DNA from: Campylobacter showae CSUNSWCD
Lineage (GTDB): Bacteria > Campylobacterota > Campylobacteria > Campylobacterales > Campylobacteraceae
NCBI RefSeq assembly: GCF_000313615.1
Contig: NZ_AMZQ01000007.1
Coordinates: 1-64,000 of the forward strand
Direction of reading: 5' to 3'
Length of the DNA: 64,000 nucleotides
Shown: in pieces, positions 18,281-27,191 of the stretch
How positions within the stretch are numbered: position 1 is the stretch's first letter
How the letters are laid out: each line of letters starts with the position of its first letter
The notes under the pieces: model-generated
Seen by the model: the letters and a program-made list of their open reading frames with translations, nothing else
What the model was told of the DNA's origin: nothing
Databases searched by the model: none
Program-made: the position numbers and the translations under genes

Positions 18281-18405
18281 ATTTGACTCAAATTTGACGC
18301 CGCAAAAGTCGGTCGGTAGACTAAATTTGAAGTATAAATAAGCACGGGAAATTGCTCTCCCGCCAAAAAGAAGTAAATTAACTACCGTAAAATTTACTAC
18401 GCCGC

Positions 18406-19809
18406 TCAAGCCTTCCTTATATACTCGTTTGGATCGTATTCTTTGCCTTCGTCGTGATCCTTCAGGAGCTTAACCACGACGGGGCTAAGCGCGATGATGG
18501 CGATCAGGTTTGGAAGCACCATGAGGCCGTTAAACATATCGGCTAGCTCCCAGACAAAATTTATCTTTAGTAAGCTGCCCGCAAACACAAATCCTACGAC
18601 AAATATCTGTAAAATTCGCACGAATTTGGCACCAAAAAGATAGCGCACGTTGATCTCGGCGAAGTAGTACCAGCCCAAAATCGTCGTAAAAGCAAAGAAA
18701 AACAAGCAAATCGCCACAAAGCTATATCCGCCCGTATGCCCCAAAACATGCGAAGAAAAGGCCTCTTGTACGAGCGAAATGCCCGTTAGCACGGCTTTGC
18801 CGTTTTCAAAATGTATCACGTCGGCGCTAAGCACAACAAAAACGGTGATATTTAGCACGATAAAGGTATCGACAAACACGCTCATGATGCCAAGCACCGC
18901 CTGATCGACGGGGTGCTTGACGTTAGCCGCGGCATGCGCGTGAGGCGTCGAGCCCATGCCCGCTTCGTTTGAAAACAGTCCGCGCGCGATACCGTATCTC
19001 ATCGCCGTAGCTATCGTGGCTCCAGTCGCGCCGCCCCATGCCGCGGATGGATTAAACGCAGCTTCAAATATAAGCGCTATGACACCTGGAATTTTATCGA
19101 GATTAAAGCAAATGATCACAAGCCCGACCGCGACGTAGAGGATCGCCATGATAGGCACGATCTTTTCGGCGACTCTAGCGATGGCTTTGACTCCGCCGAT
19201 AAAGATCGTAGCGCAAATCGCCGCCAAAAACAGTCCGCTCGCCCAGTTTGGGATACCAAATGCCCCTTTAAAGCCGTCTGAAATGGAGTTAGCCTGGACC
19301 ATATTTCCCATAAATCCGAGCGCCAAAATGATCGCCAGCGCGAAAAACGCCGCCAAAACCTTGGCATAGCGGCTCTTTAGCCCGCGACTGATATAAAACG
19401 CCGGCCCGCCGATCATGTGTCCGCTGTCGTCTTTGGTACGGTAAATTTGAGCTAGACAGATCTCTGCGAAATTCGTCGCCATGCCTAAAAACGCCGCGCA
19501 CCACATCCAAAATATCGCTCCCGGCCCGCCCATGATGAGCGCGGTTGTGGCACCCACAAGGTTGCCTGTGCCCACCTGTGCCGCGACCGCGGTAGCGACG
19601 GCCTGAAACGAGCTCATGCCCGATTTTCCCGCCGCTTCGCCGTGCAATGAGAAGTTGCCAAAAAGCCTATTAAGGCCCATTTTAAACTTAAAAATCTGCA
19701 CGAATCGCAGCCTAATCGTAAAATAAAGCCCAGTGCCGCAAAGTAGCGCGATGAGGAAATACGGCCCCCAAAGGAATGAATTTATAGAGCTTACGAGGTC
19801 GGTGAGCAT
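18406..19809 (-). CDS. AGCS-family sodium:amino acid (alanine/glycine) symporter
   Basis: A 467-residue inner-membrane transporter with about 11 helices, importing alanine or glycine with sodium. Family signatures are FQAVATAVAAQVGTGNLVGA (residues ~70-89), GGPGAIFWMWCAAFLGMATN and GLFSNEAGMGSTPHAHA. I start it at ATG 19809 (MLTDLVSSINSF) because AAAGG lies seven bases upstream and relatives begin there. An in-frame ATG at 19842 lacks a ribosome site. Confidence 0.93.
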   Translation of the reverse strand: MLTDLVSSINSFLWGPYFLIALLCGTGLYFTIRLRFVQIFKFKMGLNRLFGNFSLHGEAAGKSGMSSFQAVATAVAAQVGTGNLVGATTALIMGGPGAIFWMWCAAFLGMATNFAEICLAQIYRTKDDSGHMIGGPAFYISRGLKSRYAKVLAAFFALAIILALGFMGNMVQANSISDGFKGAFGIPNWASGLFLAAICATIFIGGVKAIARVAEKIVPIMAILYVAVGLVIICFNLDKIPGVIALIFEAAFNPSAAWGGATGATIATAMRYGIARGLFSNEAGMGSTPHAHAAANVKHPVDQAVLGIMSVFVDTFIVLNITVFVVLSADVIHFENGKAVLTGISLVQEAFSSHVLGHTGGYSFVAICLFFFAFTTILGWYYFAEINVRYLFGAKFVRILQIFVVGFVFAGSLLKINFVWELADMFNGLMVLPNLIAIIALSPVVVKLLKDHDEGKEYDPNEYIRKA

Positions 19810-20171
19810 GGATTTGCCTTTAAGTTTTTTAAAATTCATCAAGTATATTTAAAAAAATATAAAACTAAAATAAATAATAAAAATTTTTTAGCCTAATTTA
19901 AAAATATAGGTAAAATTTGAGTTAAATTTGACAAGGCGGGCGGTTTTAGAGGGCATTCTTGATTTGCGCGGAGGTTTTTGTTTTAGCTAGACCTTCTCGC
20001 TGATTTGCAAATTTGACGGCGGTTTTACGAGATTTACCGAGAAATTTAACAAGCCTGCAAAAACCCAAAAGTTAAAAATGCGCTAAATTTGACCGTAATG
20101 CTTCTTGTCAAATTTAATAAGCCGGCAGGGCAAATTTGAGTCGTCGCAAAATTAACGTAAGCCTTCCAAAT
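19810..20171. other. Intergenic region, no gene seen
   Basis: AT-rich close to the symporter start (its promoter is likely here), then a more GC-balanced stretch with several AAATTTGA words. No credible coding frame or RNA gene was noticed. Confidence 0.5.
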
Positions 20172-21356
20172 TTAACCCTTAGATTTTATTTTAGCCAGCC
20201 ACTCGTCCAGCGTCTTTTCAAAGCCGATGCCGTTGCTCTCGTAAAATTTAAGCGTTTTTTCGAGATATTTTTGCTCCACCCAGCCGCCGAAACTATGCGG
20301 ATACAGATAGTCCTTGGCCTCGGGTGCGGTGTTGATGAGATAGGGCGGGATCTTTAGCGGCGGTTCATTTTTCACGTAGGCTAGCGCGGCGTTTATGGCC
20401 TTGTAACTGGAGTTTGACTTTGGCGAGTGGGCTAGATACATCGCGCATTGAGCCAGGATTATGCGCGCTTCGGGAAAGCCGATCTTGCTAACGGTGGCAA
20501 GCGCGTTAGCGGCTAAATTTAGCGCGTTAGGATTGGCGTTGCCGATGTCCTCGCTGGCAAATATCGCCATCCTGCGCGCGATAAAATCAGCACTCTCGCC
20601 AGCGTCGATAAGCCGTGCCAGATAGTACATGACGGCGTTTTCGTCGCTACCGCGCAGGCTTTTTATAAAGGCACTTGCCAGTCCGTAGTGCACATCGTCC
20701 TCACTAACGCCTTCGCTAACGGCGTTAGCTCGTAGCGTTTTTAAATTTTCTAACGTTATTTTTTCATCCAGACTCACGGCAAACTCGAGCAAATTTAGCA
20801 GTCCGCGCGCGTCTCCGCCGCTGCTTTTTACGAGATAGGCTTTGGCTTCGTCTGAGATATCAAATTTAACCTCGCCCCTCACGCGCTCAAGCAGCTTTTC
20901 AAAATCCTCGCTCGCAAGCGGCTTAAACTCAAAGAGCATCGAGCGGCTGCGGATGCCAGAGCTTAGCGTGAAATATGGATTTTCGGTGCTGGCTCCGATG
21001 ATGGCGGCGCGGTAGTTTTCCATCGGTATCAGCAGAGCTTCTTGCTGCGTTTTGCTTAGGCGGTGGATCTCGTCGATGAAAAATAGCGGCTTAGAAAGCG
21101 CATTTTCGTGGTTTTTTAGGATTTTGCGAAACTCCTCAATCTTGAGATTTCCGCCGTCAAATTCGTAAAAATCATACTCCATCGACCGTGCGACGACGCG
21201 AGCAAAGCTAGTCTTGCCGCAGCCTGCCGGCCCATAAAATATACTGTGCGGAATTTTTTTATTTTTGATAAATTTTTTAAAAACGCCCACCAGCTCGCGC
21301 TGTCCGCAGATCTCGTTTAGGCTCGTCGGACGAAATTTCAAGGCGAAATTTTGCAA
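20172..21356 (-). CDS. rarA: Replication-associated recombination protein A
   Basis: This 394-residue clamp-loader-like AAA+ ATPase acts at stalled forks. Walker A GPAGCGKTS (residues 42-50), Walker B FFIDEIHR, sensor-1 GASTENPYF and SGIRSRSMLFEF fit RarA/MgsA, followed by the C-terminal tetramerisation domain (LPSSALAYVKNE-like NAALAYVKNEPPLKIPPYL). It starts at TTG 21356, four to five bases after AAGGAG. It lies downstream of the repressor-like gene on the same strand. Confidence 0.94.
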   Translation of the reverse strand: MQNFALKFRPTSLNEICGQRELVGVFKKFIKNKKIPHSIFYGPAGCGKTSFARVVARSMEYDFYEFDGGNLKIEEFRKILKNHENALSKPLFFIDEIHRLSKTQQEALLIPMENYRAAIIGASTENPYFTLSSGIRSRSMLFEFKPLASEDFEKLLERVRGEVKFDISDEAKAYLVKSSGGDARGLLNLLEFAVSLDEKITLENLKTLRANAVSEGVSEDDVHYGLASAFIKSLRGSDENAVMYYLARLIDAGESADFIARRMAIFASEDIGNANPNALNLAANALATVSKIGFPEARIILAQCAMYLAHSPKSNSSYKAINAALAYVKNEPPLKIPPYLINTAPEAKDYLYPHSFGGWVEQKYLEKTLKFYESNGIGFEKTLDEWLAKIKSKG

Positions 21357-21400
21357 ATTTGCTCCTTTTAAATTTTAAGACATTATAGTCAAATTTTGCG

Positions 21401-21820
21401 CTAGTTGGCAATTTGCTTTAAGATTAGATTTAATTTTTCGACGTTTTGCTTGTTTTGTTCAAGAGAGCCTTTGAGGATTTCGAGGCTTTTAGGGGATAAA
21501 TATTCAAGAAGTTCTATAATATCTCTATATTTATAGTTTAGTTCATCATCCCCATATAGCCGTTTTAGTATTTTATCATTTTGCCTTTTATCGTCGCTAA
21601 AAAAATCTTGCTCAAAGACCCCAAGCGCATCGGCGATAAAAGGAAGCATATCGGCTTTTATTTCTATATTTCCGTTTAGATAGGCATAGATGCTCGATTC
21701 TGTAGGTATTTCGCCCGTTCTTGAGGCTTTCATATCGAGGTTTATTAGACGTTTTGCGAGCTCTCTTTTACTGATATTTCTCTCTTGTAAAATTTCATTT
21801 ATTCTTTGTACGACTTTCAT
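21401..21820 (-). CDS. XRE-type helix-turn-helix regulator
   Basis: A 139-residue DNA-binding protein. The N-terminal HTH spans roughly residues 1-65 (MKVVQRINEILQERNISKRE, later SSIYAYLNGNIEIKADMLPF), followed by a helical C-terminal part. The pattern is phage-repressor-like. ATG 21820 is my preferred start; an earlier ATG at 21859 would add 13 unusual residues. The divergent lipoprotein gene lies 110 bases away, and the AT-rich gap probably contains the operator. Confidence 0.75.
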   Translation of the reverse strand: MKVVQRINEILQERNISKRELAKRLINLDMKASRTGEIPTESSIYAYLNGNIEIKADMLPFIADALGVFEQDFFSDDKRQNDKILKRLYGDDELNYKYRDIIELLEYLSPKSLEILKGSLEQNKQNVEKLNLILKQIAN

Positions 21821-21898
21821 AAAATTCTCTATTTTCCAGATTTTTATGATTATATGCATATAAATTATCTATAAAGAATAATTTAAGTATTGATAAAC

Positions 21899-21904
21899 TA
21901 TAAT
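21899..21904 (+). promoter_or_regulatory. -10 box of the lipoprotein gene
   Basis: TATAAT 27 bases before the ATG at 21931, in the divergent gap with the XRE regulator, which is the likely autoregulated region. Confidence 0.55.
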
Positions 21905-21930
21905 TTTAATATCTTGAAAAAGGAGAAAAA

Positions 21931-22284
21931 ATGAAAAAGATACTTTTGATATCTTGTTTGTTTCTGGTTGGATGTAGCGGTAGTAGTGTAAAAGAAGCGC
22001 CTCTTAAGATGTCATATTCCACACAAGTTAACCGATTTTCAGGGGTGCGCTATTCTATAATTGAAATAACTTCGCTATCAAATGACTTGGTTATTAAAGA
22101 CGTAAGACTCAATAAAGGCAACTGCGTTATTAGAAAGATGATGCTCACCAATGGCAAAATAGAAGAGCTGTTTCCTATGAAATTAACATATGGCAATAGC
22201 ATAAAACGCACCGCGACTTGCAAAAAAATACTGGAAGCTGAAGTTGTTACCAATGATGGCAGTTGGACTTTTACTTGGAATTAA
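21931..22284 (+). CDS. Small lipoprotein
   Basis: A 117-residue exported lipoprotein. The signal ends with lipobox LVGC (Cys15), followed by SGSS, so it is probably outer-membrane anchored. The mature domain is beta-rich and holds two further cysteines (GNCVIRK, ATCKK) that may form a disulfide. The family is not recognised. AAAGGAGAAAAA precedes the ATG. It is followed by a 55-residue zinc-finger-like gene, with the XRE regulator divergent: a compact accessory trio. Confidence 0.75.
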   Translation: MKKILLISCLFLVGCSGSSVKEAPLKMSYSTQVNRFSGVRYSIIEITSLSNDLVIKDVRLNKGNCVIRKMMLTNGKIEELFPMKLTYGNSIKRTATCKKILEAEVVTNDGSWTFTWN

Positions 22285-22293
22285 GGATATATT

Positions 22294-22461
22294 ATGCTAA
22301 ATACAAAAAACGTAAATATAGTTTGTCTATGTGGCAAACTACTTGAAAACAGAAATATATCAAAAAATACTTCCGCTTCTTTTACCAAAAAATGTGACTG
22401 CTGCAAGAAAAATATTTTTATACAAATAAAAAATAGTGAAGTCTTTGTAAGTTATAAATAA
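22294..22461 (+). CDS. 55-residue Com-like zinc-ribbon protein
   Basis: A small ORF with AAGGA six bases before ATG 22294. It opens MLNTKNVNIVCLCGKLLENR and then has KKCDCCKKNIFIQIK. The Cys pairs (CLC and C-D-C-C) separated by about 20 residues, with GKLL after the first pair, resemble the phage Mu Com zinc-finger translational regulator. Com relatives are usually CXXC at the first pair, whereas here it is CXC. It could also be an unrelated zinc ribbon. It lies nine bases after the lipoprotein and before a strong terminator. Confidence 0.6.
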   Translation: MLNTKNVNIVCLCGKLLENRNISKNTSASFTKKCDCCKKNIFIQIKNSEVFVSYK

Positions 22462-22467
22462 TAAAAC

Positions 22468-22491
22468 TTAGAGGCGATTTCTCGCCTCTAA
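22468..22491. terminator. Bidirectional terminator between convergent genes
   Basis: TTAGAGGCGA and TCGCCTCTAA form a 10-bp perfect stem around TTTC. On the minus strand GTTTTATT follows, terminating the TonB receptor gene. The plus side is less U-rich. Confidence 0.75.
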
Positions 22492-22498
22492 CATAAAT

Positions 22499-24652
22499 TT
22501 AAAACGTCTTTTCAAAATCTACGTAGAAATTTCTACCTTTGCCCACTCTAGAAGTATCTTTTAGGCCGTTAGCGTAAATGTATTCTTTATTAAAGATATT
22601 ATTCACGCCGAAGCTAATTTTTAGCCCCTTGTTTAGCAGATAGCTGTCGAAATTTTTCGGCTCCCATCGGCCTTTAAAATTTACGATAGTAAAGGTTTCG
22701 TCTACGTATTCGTATTTTTGACCTCGCACGACGTAGTATTTCTCGTCGTTGTTAGGCCTAAACCAATGCATCATATCGCCGCCCAGACTAAGCCCCCACG
22801 GCTCGTATCTATACATCGCGCCCAAAGTTAGCTTATCGGCGTAGACGGTGAGTATCTTTTTGGTCGCCTTGTCGTAGATTTTCGTATGGTCGTATCCGAG
22901 CGAGAATGTAAGGTTGTTTATCGCGTATTTGGACTCGATTTCGATGCCGCGGCGTTTTGCGTTATCAACGTTTTCGTACATACCGTAGCGTCTGCCCGGC
23001 GCTTCGGCGTCAAACGGTGGGTTGCCCTTGTCCGGTCTTGCTTTTAAATTTATCATATCTTTGATGTTGCCGTCGTAGTAGGTAGCCTTAAAATACAGCT
23101 CGTCGTCGCCCAAAAGCCCCTGCTTGTCGATAGAAAAGCCTACTTCGTACTCTTTTGCGATTTCAGGTTTTAGGTCGGGATTTGGTATGTACCAGTAGTG
23201 CGGATTTAACGGGCCGGCCGATGACGTCTCGTTTGGCGTCGGTCCTCTAAATGTCTCTGCGTAGCCTACGAGTAAATTTATGCCGTCAAAAACCTCGTAC
23301 GCAAGGCCAAGTTTCGGAGAAAATCTAGACTCGGAGTATGAGCTACGATCGCCGTTTTTGACTCCGCGTTTAAATTTATCGAATCTACCGCCCAGAGTAA
23401 ACTCGAATCTACCTACGCTAAATACGTCTTGCGCGTAGATGCCGAGGTCTTTGTAAAAATTCGGAAATGAGCCAAAGTCGCTAAGCGCGCCGTTGTACCA
23501 AAATATCGCATCCTCTTTTCTATGCTCGTAGTCGATACCGGTAACTAGCCTGTGCTCTAGCACGCCGGTGTCAAAGAGGCTTTCGTTTTTGAGCCTAACG
23601 CCCCATCTGTCGTCTTTGTTTTTGTAGTCGATATAGACTGGATTGCCTCTGCTAAAGCCCGTTCTGATCCTATGATTTAGAGCTTTTGCGTTGTAGTACT
23701 GAGCGGAGAAATTTATCCATCTATTATTAAGCGGAGTATATTTGTATATCAGGCTATAGTCTCGCTGTTTTAGCCGTCCCGAGGTAGGCAGCTGCGCATC
23801 CTCGCTCCAGAAAAGCGACTGCCAAGGCGAGGAGGAGAATTTTTCGTGGTAGTTAAATACGCTAGCCTCCAGGGCATGCTCGTCGGTTATCGCCCACTCG
23901 GTTTTGGCAAAGACAGTGTTTACCTGCTCGTCGTTTTCCGCGTATTTCACGCCCGAGCGCTTGCCGTCTCTAGCCATCTTTATCTTGCCAAAGTCCGCGT
24001 GCTTGCCGTAGAGTAAAATGCCGAAATTTTCCGTCGGCTTAGCTGCGATGGCGGCTCGATTTGAGTTCATGTGGTTGCTCTCCTGGCGGTGGCCGATCGT
24101 GACGCCGTAGTCGCTGCCCGGGTTTATAAAGTCGCTCACGTCTTTGGTTATCATACTAACGATACCGCCAACCGCACCGCTGCCGTGTAGCACGGAGCTA
24201 GCGCCCTTTACGACCTCGACGCGTTTTAGCAAGTCGTTATCCACGCGAAAGGTTGAAATTTGATTAGAAAAAAGCGAAGGCGAGCGCTTAATACCGTCTT
24301 GTTCGATGATGACGCGTGCTTCGCTTTGGTAGCCGAATCCGCGGATGTTGTAGTACTGGCCGACTTGTCTACCGTGGTCGTTGCCGAGCATCACACCCGG
24401 CACCAAGCCGATAGCGTCGATAACGGACGGCGATTTAACTAAGTCGTTTTGATTTAGGACGCTGACTTGGCCCGCGTATTTAGCGACGTCGGTTTCGCTC
24501 CTGTTTGCCGTGACGGAGACCATATCAAGCTTCACTGATCCGGTCACGTTGCTATCGGCGCGCTTAAATTTGCTGTCTGAACTACTCATCTGCGCGAGAG
24601 CCGAGGCTGCACTCAGTAAAACTGCAGCCGCGATAATGCTAAATTTACCCAT
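22499..24652 (-). CDS. TonB-dependent outer-membrane receptor (haem/siderophore type)
   Basis: A 717-residue beta-barrel importer. The signal peptide ends ALAQ near residue 21. The plug domain runs ~50-170 with YNIRGFGYQSEARVIIEQDG and VEVVKGASSVLHGSGAVGG. The 22-strand barrel carries AETFRGPTPNE and IPNPDLKPEIAKEYEVGF, which resemble the FRAP/NPNL region of haem receptors, and ends in the aromatic terminal residue F (FYVDFEKTF). Haem or haemoglobin is the likeliest ligand, but a siderophore cannot be excluded. A possible Fur box lies upstream. Confidence 0.9.
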   Translation of the reverse strand: MGKFSIIAAAVLLSAASALAQMSSSDSKFKRADSNVTGSVKLDMVSVTANRSETDVAKYAGQVSVLNQNDLVKSPSVIDAIGLVPGVMLGNDHGRQVGQYYNIRGFGYQSEARVIIEQDGIKRSPSLFSNQISTFRVDNDLLKRVEVVKGASSVLHGSGAVGGIVSMITKDVSDFINPGSDYGVTIGHRQESNHMNSNRAAIAAKPTENFGILLYGKHADFGKIKMARDGKRSGVKYAENDEQVNTVFAKTEWAITDEHALEASVFNYHEKFSSSPWQSLFWSEDAQLPTSGRLKQRDYSLIYKYTPLNNRWINFSAQYYNAKALNHRIRTGFSRGNPVYIDYKNKDDRWGVRLKNESLFDTGVLEHRLVTGIDYEHRKEDAIFWYNGALSDFGSFPNFYKDLGIYAQDVFSVGRFEFTLGGRFDKFKRGVKNGDRSSYSESRFSPKLGLAYEVFDGINLLVGYAETFRGPTPNETSSAGPLNPHYWYIPNPDLKPEIAKEYEVGFSIDKQGLLGDDELYFKATYYDGNIKDMINLKARPDKGNPPFDAEAPGRRYGMYENVDNAKRRGIEIESKYAINNLTFSLGYDHTKIYDKATKKILTVYADKLTLGAMYRYEPWGLSLGGDMMHWFRPNNDEKYYVVRGQKYEYVDETFTIVNFKGRWEPKNFDSYLLNKGLKISFGVNNIFNKEYIYANGLKDTSRVGKGRNFYVDFEKTF

Positions 24653-24676
24653 GACATCCCCTTTATATTAAGAAAT

Positions 24677-24697
24677 TGATAATAGGTATAATTTTAT
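24677..24697 (-). promoter_or_regulatory. Candidate Fur box upstream of the TonB receptor
   Basis: On the minus strand an AT-rich element ends in a perfect ATTATCA half-site; the other half matches only partly (about 4 of 7). It lies about 25-45 bases before the receptor start. Iron control is expected for such receptors, but the site is imperfect. Confidence 0.35.
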
Positions 24698-24772
24698 ATA
24701 TTTTTCATTTAAATTAAGTTTTATTTTTAACTAATTTTTTAAATTTAAGTGTTAAAAAAAGGAATAAAGTGG

Positions 24773-24778
24773 TATAAT
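24773..24778 (+). promoter_or_regulatory. -10 box of the DUF5339-type gene
   Basis: TATAAT 29 bases before the ATG at 24807, after a T/A-rich upstream stretch. The gene has its own terminator, so this is a monocistronic unit. Confidence 0.65.
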
Positions 24779-24806
24779 TACCCCCTATTTTATCCAAGGA
24801 GAACAT

Positions 24807-25076
24807 ATGAAAAAGTCATTGTTAGTAGTTGCCGCTTTGGGCGTTATGGGCGTATCTGCCGCAGCAGCAGAGCTTTCGCCTACTTGCGAGGAGTATTTTA
24901 AACTAGTAGACGAGTTCGTAGAGAAGGCAAAGGACAACCCTCAAATGGCAGCTATGAAACCTACTTATGAGAGCCAAAAAGCTCAGTTTGCTCAGCTACC
25001 GAAAGACTCTCAAGAGGCCGCTTGCAAACCTGCCCTTGAACAAATGAAGCAAGTTATAGCTACGCTACCTAAATAA
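24807..25076 (+). CDS. Small periplasmic two-Cys protein (DUF5339-like)
   Basis: An 89-residue secreted protein. The signal MKKSLLVVAALGVMGVSAAAA is followed by a ~65-residue helical hairpin. It has one Cys near the start (SPTCEEYFKLVDE) and one near the end (EAACKPALEQMKQ), so probably one disulfide. Layout fits the Epsilonproteobacterial DUF5339 family of unknown function. AAGGAG precedes the ATG, and a strong terminator follows. A relative lies at 25788. Confidence 0.75.
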   Translation: MKKSLLVVAALGVMGVSAAAAELSPTCEEYFKLVDEFVEKAKDNPQMAAMKPTYESQKAQFAQLPKDSQEAACKPALEQMKQVIATLPK

Positions 25077-25081
25077 TTTTT

Positions 25082-25106
25082 ATCCCTCCGCTTGGAGGGA
25101 TTTTTC
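25082..25106 (+). terminator. Strong intrinsic terminator
   Basis: ATCCCTCC (25082-25089) pairs perfectly with GGAGGGAT (25094-25101) around GCTT, followed by TTTTTC. Confidence 0.95.
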
Positions 25107-25188
25107 GTCTTTTTCAAATTCTTCGTTGCTATCCAAATTTTAGTAGATTAATCAAATTTGACGTTGCGAGAACGTCTAAAACTTAAAT

Positions 25189-25707
25189 TTAATCCCGAAT
25201 AATCTTTGCCTTTGCCGTTATGCTCGCGATCTTTAGCTCGTAGATATTTGTCGCCTTTAGCCCGTGAGCCGCCGCGACGTCAAAGGTTCGCATGTAGTTT
25301 GGCGTGTATTTTTCGCTAAGTAGCCGTAGCGCATGCAGTCTCGCCGCCTCGTCAGTCACGGTATAGGCCTTGGTTACGGCGACGGCGGATTTGTATTCGG
25401 TCGTAAAGACCTTCGCGCCAAGCGCCTTGCCGTCGTCCTTGATCGCGTCTAGCTGCTCATCCGTCAAAACCGGCACCTGCGCGTAGCTCACGCAAACTAA
25501 TGTCACGCTCTTGCCGTCTTTTAGTAGCCTTGCCTTAGAACCTGCAGGAGCGCCGTGCAAAAATACGCTCTCGTCCTCGCGCACGACCGAGATCGGCACG
25601 CTAAAAATCTCGCCCGCCTCACCAATGCAAGAGATCGTGACGTATTCGCACGCATCGATGATCGCAAGCCCCTCCTGCGCGCTTAATTCTCTATCTTTTC
25701 GTCTCAT
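25189..25707 (-). CDS. Pyridoxamine 5'-phosphate oxidase-like FMN-binding protein
   Basis: A 172-residue split-barrel protein of the NimA/PPOx-like group, which bind FMN and often act as reductases or haem/FMN sensors. Family segments are RRKDRELSAQEGLAIIDACE, YVTISCIGEAGEIFSVPIS, VFLHGAPAGSKARLL and VTLVCVSYAQ. The substrate is unknown; nitroimidazole reductases are one branch. ATG 25707 follows AAAGGCGGAAA. It is divergent from the small two-Cys gene at 25788. Confidence 0.82.
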   Translation of the reverse strand: MRRKDRELSAQEGLAIIDACEYVTISCIGEAGEIFSVPISVVREDESVFLHGAPAGSKARLLKDGKSVTLVCVSYAQVPVLTDEQLDAIKDDGKALGAKVFTTEYKSAVAVTKAYTVTDEAARLHALRLLSEKYTPNYMRTFDVAAAHGLKATNIYELKIASITAKAKIIRD

Positions 25708-25758
25708 TTTCCGCCTTTAAATTTTTGAAAATTATAAAATTTTAACCCTAAAAAAGTG

Positions 25759-25764
25759 TATAAT
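25759..25764 (+). promoter_or_regulatory. -10 box upstream of the gene at 25788
   Basis: TATAAT 23 bases before the ATG, leaving a very short leader with an AAAGGA ribosome site. Confidence 0.6.
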
Positions 25765-25787
25765 TTCGCAAATTTTAAAGGACGACG

Positions 25788-26093
25788 ATGAGAAAAATAT
25801 TAATATTTTGCGCTCTGGGCGCACTGGCTTTAGGCGCTCAAAACGCGTGCGAGGAGTACGTAAAGCAAAGCAAAATTTACCTAAACGAGCTTTACGAAAC
25901 AAAATCCAAGCAGCTAAAAGACGATCCACAAGCGTTTAGGCTCTTTGAGCTTAAATTTAGCGAGCTGCAAAAAGCTCAGGAGGGCCAAGCGGCGCTAATC
26001 ATACAAAGCGGCGATGAGAAATTTTGCGAGCGCGAATCTGCAAAGATAAAATCCATGTTAGATGAAATGAGAGCAGAAAAGGCGCAAAAGTAG
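25788..26093 (+). CDS. Small periplasmic two-Cys protein, relative of the one at 24807
   Basis: A 101-residue secreted protein. The signal is MRKILIFCALGALALGA. The mature helical hairpin carries CEEYVKQSK near the start and FCERESAKIK near the end, the same C...C arrangement and C-E-E-Y motif as the 89-residue protein 1 kb upstream. They are likely diverged paralogues separated by an opposing flavin gene. Function unknown. Confidence 0.7.
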   Translation: MRKILIFCALGALALGAQNACEEYVKQSKIYLNELYETKSKQLKDDPQAFRLFELKFSELQKAQEGQAALIIQSGDEKFCERESAKIKSMLDEMRAEKAQK

Positions 26094-26301
26094 GCCTGTT
26101 TTATAGAGAAATTTGAGTCGCTTTTGCCGAGTAGAGCCAAAAGCTCTACAATCAAATTTGAGACCCGCCCTAACCTGATAAGCTTTTGAATGCAAATTTG
26201 ACGTAGCCTGGCGCAATTAAAACCACATGCTTACCAAATTTTGCAAACTCGCTTTAGCCAAATCGTAAAAGCTCGTTTTGTCACGGCTGCATAAAAGCAC
26301 A

Positions 26302-26988
26302 CTAACTAGCGTTATTTAAATCCCAATCTATCGGCGCTTTGCCGTGCTCGGCGAGATACAAATTTGCCTTTGAAAAGTGCCTGCAACCAAAAAACGCGCC
26401 GCGCGCTAACGGACTTGGATGCGCTGCCGTTAGTACAAGGTGTTTGTTAGCGTCGATGAGAGGGATTTTGGCCTTAGCCGGGTTGCCCCATAGCATAAAA
26501 ACGACGTTCTGGGCGCGTTCGCTAAGCTTCCTGATCGCAGCATCCGTAAACTCCTGCCAGCCGAAATTTGAGTGCGAGTTAGCCTGCCCCGCACTAACGC
26601 TTAGCGTCGCATTTAGCAGCAGTACGCCCTGCTTCGCCCAGTAGCTCAGATCGCCTGAGTTTGGCTCCGCGATGCCCAGATCGTCGCGGATTTCTTTGTA
26701 GATGTTGGCGAGGCTCGGCGGGACTTTGACGCCGCGCGGCACGGAGAAGCTTAGCCCCATCGCCTGCCCCGCGCCGTGATATGGGTCTTGACCCAGGATC
26801 ACGACCTTGACGGCATTAAACGGCGTGAGATTAAAAGCGTTAAATATCAGCGCATTTGGCGGATATACCTCGCCAGCGGCCTTTGCGCGCAAGAAATTTT
26901 CCTTTATGCGAGCGAAATTTTCGCTTAAAAATTCCTCTTTTAGCGCCTCTTTCCAGCCTGCTTCGATTTGGATTTTATCGATCTGCAT
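26302..26988 (-). CDS. ung: Uracil-DNA glycosylase
   Basis: This 228-residue base-excision repair enzyme removes uracil from DNA. Motif A GQDPYHG carries the catalytic Asp (near residue 65), LLLNATLSV is the uracil-pocket strand, NVVFMLWGNPAK follows, and the leucine-loop motif reads HPSPLARGAFFGCRHF. Length is standard. ATG 26988 has AAAGGAAAAATC upstream. It is a solitary minus-strand gene. Confidence 0.97.
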   Translation of the reverse strand: MQIDKIQIEAGWKEALKEEFLSENFARIKENFLRAKAAGEVYPPNALIFNAFNLTPFNAVKVVILGQDPYHGAGQAMGLSFSVPRGVKVPPSLANIYKEIRDDLGIAEPNSGDLSYWAKQGVLLLNATLSVSAGQANSHSNFGWQEFTDAAIRKLSERAQNVVFMLWGNPAKAKIPLIDANKHLVLTAAHPSPLARGAFFGCRHFSKANLYLAEHGKAPIDWDLNNAS

Positions 26989-27155
26989 GATTTTTCCTTT
27001 GTAAATTTGCTCTTTTTCTTTATATTCATTTTAAGGCAAATTTACGAAATGATAGCCAAAAATATTTAAATTTAAGCGGCTCAAGATGCGGTCAAATTTA
27101 GACGCATTTAGCTTGTTAAATTTCAAAAAGTGCAGGGTGGTTTTAAAATTTGCTG

Positions 27156-27161
27156 TATAAT
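27156..27161 (+). promoter_or_regulatory. -10 box of the YbaK-like gene
   Basis: TATAAT 31 bases before the start at 27192. This places the transcript start downstream of a false upstream ATG (27150), which supports the start chosen for the gene. Confidence 0.6.
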
Positions 27162-27191
27162 TTAAACCAAATCTTAAATAAAGGAACAACG

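Noticed and set aside
18344-18361. Terminator between the amidohydrolase and symporter
   Set aside because: A CGGGA/TCCCG stem exists, but flanking sequence lacks a U-run on plus and is weak on minus.
26131-26149. Terminator between the two-Cys gene and ung
   Set aside because: GTAGAGC/GCTCTAC is a perfect stem, but no U-run follows on either strand. Left out as a terminator.
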